Part shown: positions 61,281 through 64,000 of the stretch, piece by piece | Position numbering within the stretch: the stretch's first letter is position 1 | How the letters are laid out: every line of letters starts with the position of its first letter | Origin: Puccinia triticina | Taxonomy: Eukaryota; Basidiomycota; Pucciniomycetes; Pucciniales; Pucciniaceae | NCBI RefSeq assembly: GCF_026914185.1 | Contig: NC_070559.1 | Span: 1,798,001-1,862,000 of the forward strand | DNA length: 64,000 nucleotides | Reading direction: 5' to 3' | Program-made: the position numbers and the translations under genes | The notes under the pieces: generated by a model | What the model was told of the DNA's origin: nothing | The model's database searches: none | What the model saw: only the letters and a program-made list of their open reading frames with translations

Positions 61281-64000
61281 GGGTTGTGCCTCACCCAAGC
61301 GGAGGGATTGTAGTAGCAAAGTTAGGGGCTTGTAATATTGTTCACCTCAATGCAATCAATAATAGGCTGTTCGTCAGCACCCCCGTTTCTTCTTACTACC
61401 ATCCCAGAGCCACAACCACCGCCCCACTTGCCACGTTCCTCATAGACTCGGGGGCAACCCACGACGTCATCAGTGAGACGTACGCGAACAGAGAGAGATT
61501 AAAGCTCATACCGTCACCAGCTGAGAGGACAATCTCGGGCTTTGACGGTTCAAAAAACACATCATCAGCCGAGGTGCAGCTGTTCCTTGATGCCGACACA
61601 AAACCGACAACATTCATAGTCACACGCCTCAAGGACACCTACGACGGGATACTGGGGATGCCGTGGGTCAGAGCCCACGGGCACCACATTGATTGGAAGG
61701 AGCGCAGATTTAAGCCCACCATCCAGGAGATCGCCACTGCCGAGACAGTGTCGTCAGTTCCGAAAACAACCTCAATAGACGGGGAGGAGCCCGGGTTGAG
61801 GCATGCGAGGAAAACTGACGAGGGGGTGCGCGCTTTATGCCGAGTAACACCCCCGCAATGTGAGTCTGGTTCTATCTTACCCCATCCCTACCAGACAGAG
61901 AGTATGAGAATATCTGGCAAGCAGGTACACCCTTTAGGACTTACACCACAGGCCCCGCGGACGACAACCAAATTCCCGGAGTCCGATCAAACAGGAATTG
62001 CCACCGTTTCAGCGGTGTCGTCAGGTCCGAAAAAAACCTCAACAGACGGGGAGGAGCCCGGGTTGAGGCACGCGAGGACAACTGACAAGGGGGTGCGCGC
62101 TTTGTGCCGACTAACACCTCCGCAATGTGAGTACATTTCTATCTCCCTAGGGCCCAATGTCTCAGTCAGTGTAGGGACAACTGGCAAGCGGGTACCTCCT
62201 TTAGAAAGCCTTCAGCAGGAACCCGACGCGAATACCGGTCAATTGGGTGCGGCGAAGACGGTCTGGTCCACGTCGGCAAAACTAGCGGCCAATGCCAAGT
62301 TGGCGGAGCCGCAACGATCACCAGAAGAACTAGTCCCGGCGGTGTACCACCAATACTTACGGATGTTCTACAAGTCGGAGGCCCAGAAGCTACCCCCCCA
62401 AAGAAAATACGACTTCCGCGTCGACCTGCTTCCCGGAACCCTCCCGCAGGCCAGTCGCATAATCCCACTGTCACCGGCAGAAAACGACGCCCTGGACAAA
62501 TTACTTAGAGAAGGATTGGATCAAGGCACTATCAGAAGGACCACGTCACCTTGGGCGGCGCCAGTACTGTTTACGGGAAAGAAGGACGGTAACTTACGGC
62601 CGTGCTTCGACTACCGTAAACTGAATGCTGTCACAGTAAAGAATAAGTACCCCCTCCCGTTGACAATCGATTTAGTAGATAGCTTACTAGATGCCAACCG
62701 GTTCACCAAGCTGGACTTGCGAAACGCGTACAGAAACCTGAGAGTGGCCGAGGGAGACGAAGAAAAATTAGCGTTTGTCTGCTGGGCGGGACAGTTTGCG
62801 CCATTGACGATGCCTTTTGGGCCCACGGGGGCCCCAGGATTCTTCCAGTTTTTTATGCAAGACATCCTATTGGGACGGATCAAAAAAGACGTTGCGGCGT
62901 ATCTGGATGATATCATGATATACACTCAGCGAGGATCTAACCATGAAGAGGCCGTGCTAAGCGTACTTGAAACGCTGAGCAAGCAACAGCTTTGGTTGAA
63001 GCCGGAAAAGTGCGAGTTTTCCCGAGGAGAGGTAGAATACCTAGGGCTCCTGATCTCCTGCAACAGGGTGAGGATGGATCCGAATAAAGTGAAAGCCGTG
63101 ACGGATTGGCCAGCACCAGCTTCAGTAACAGAACTACAACGGTTTGTCAGATTCGCAAACTTCTATCGCAGGTTCATAGGGAGCTTCTCCAAGACCACCC
63201 GACCGCTACACGACCTTACTCGCGCAAACACTCAATTCGTGTGGGACAAGCGATGCCAGGCGGCTTTCGACGAGCTGAAGACGGCGTTCACCACCGCACC
63301 TATCCTGAAGATAGCCGACCCCTACAAGCCATTCTTATTGGAGTGTGATTGCTCGGATTTTGCGTTAGGAGCCGTGTTGTCGCAGATATGCAGCAGGGAT
63401 GGGGAGCTACATCTGGTGGCGTTCCTATCGCGATCCCTCATCCAAGCTGAAAGGAACTATGAGATCTTTGATAAGGAGTTGTTGGCGATCGTGGCGGCGT
63501 TTAAAGAATGGCGCCATGATCTCGAAGGGAACCCGAACCGCCTGAAGGCAATAGTGTACACTGATCACCGAAACCTTGAAACCTTCATGACAACAAAAAG
63601 CCTTACGCGTCGACAGGTGAGGTGGGCTGAGACGCTAGGCAACTTCGACTTTGAAATCGTGTTTCGCCCAGGTCGCCAGTCTACAAAGCCGGACGCCCTT
63701 TCCAGACGCCCGGACCTAGCCCCAAAGGGAGAGGAAAAGCTGACGTTTGGACAAATTCTACGGCCGGAGAACATCACCTCCGAATCTTTCGCGGCGATAG
63801 CAGAAATCGATGAGTTCTTTGTCGACGAGTCAATTGACCTACTCGATGCGGACTATTGGTTCGAAGTAGACGTTATGGGGGCTGAGGAGAACAGGCAATC
63901 GCTAGAAGAGGAAGAGGATCTTATCCCTTCGGACACGGAGCTGATGAGTTATATTAGGACAGCTTCAGGGGATGACGAGAGACTGACCAGTTTGATGACC
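61263..64000 (+). CDS. Element 3 pol: protease, reverse transcriptase, RNase H (partial)
   Basis: Open in the -1 frame relative to gag. The protease has FLIDSGATHDVIS near 61434 and YDGILGMPWVR. A linker follows with two tandem copies of a module (DGEEPGLRHAR, GVRALCR, TPPQCE; near 61738-61935 and 61995-62190). RT has GKKDGNLRPCFDYRKLN, LDLRNAYRNLRV, MPFGPTGAPGFFQ and an intact YLDD box at 62900-62911. RNase H has LECDCSDFALGAVLSQ, YEIFDKELLAIV and YTDHRNLE. The window ends before integrase. There is no ATG at the frame start, consistent with a gag-pol fusion. Confidence 0.92.

Larger units (their letters stand above)
59883..64000 (+). mobile_element. Ty3/Gypsy element 3, 5' part (runs off window)
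   Basis: LTR (59883-60068), self-priming site, gag (60270-61280), then pol in the -1 frame, open from the gag overlap to the window end. Both frames and the RT catalytic box are intact, and the family is the same as element 1. It looks recent and potentially active. The integrase and 3' LTR must lie beyond 64000. Confidence 0.9.

Overview
The window reads as nuclear DNA of a basidiomycete fungus, most probably a rust (Pucciniales). Genes are sparse, the host-like genes are cut by short GT-AG introns, intergenic DNA is long, and most of the sequence is transposable elements of several ages. The species cannot be named from sequence alone.

Layout. 1-770: array of short palindromes joined to a GC-rich block that ends in a hAT-type terminus. 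2.19-5.9 kb and 53.0-56.65 kb: two diverged copies of a segmental duplication, each carrying a multi-exon minus-strand gene for a large, probably secreted protein of unknown function. 6.1-18.9 kb: an old, 3'-truncated Ty3/Gypsy element (element 1, minus strand) split by a complete, younger, plus-strand Ty3/Gypsy element of about 8.6 kb (element 2, 8269-16845) with two 847-849 bp LTRs and a 4-bp target duplication. 19-27 kb: degraded retroelement fragments and local tandem repeats. 29.5-31.6 kb: a plus-strand multi-exon gene of unknown function with a frame break. 32.7 kb: small foldback MITE. 34.5-44.7 kb: hAT-like territory (degenerate transposase at 36.4-38.2 kb, GC-rich termini, palindrome arrays, an internally deleted copy at 44.0-44.7 kb), invaded by a 389-bp MITE and followed by a 1.8-kb foldback element. 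45.2 kb: a 247-bp insertion containing a tRNA-like sequence. 46.7-49.8 kb: a short secreted-peptide gene and a C2H2 zinc-finger gene. 56.6-57.7 kb: an F-box/LRR-like gene. 59.1-59.9 kb: second, broken copy of the zinc-finger gene, cut by the LTR of a third Ty3/Gypsy element (element 3, 59883 to beyond the window end) of the same family as element 1.

Main points. (1) Elements 1 and 3 have short LTRs whose predicted transcript start is perfectly complementary, over 10 nt, to the site just after the LTR. The one base that differs between copies is changed on both sides, which is compensatory evidence for self-primed reverse transcription. (2) Element 2 carries five copies of an intron-like repeat (GTAAGT to pyrimidine tract to AG; 101, 101, 112, 112 and 123 nt), and its primer site extends through about 51 nt complementary to a spliced tRNA-Tyr. 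(3) Element 2 inactivating changes and LTR differences repeatedly fall at TCG/CGA, a RIP-like signature. (4) Palindrome arrays sit directly beside hAT-type GC-rich termini at three sites.

Exon boundaries of the host genes were assigned by eye from GT-AG signals, reading-frame continuity and paralog comparison, and should be treated as models.
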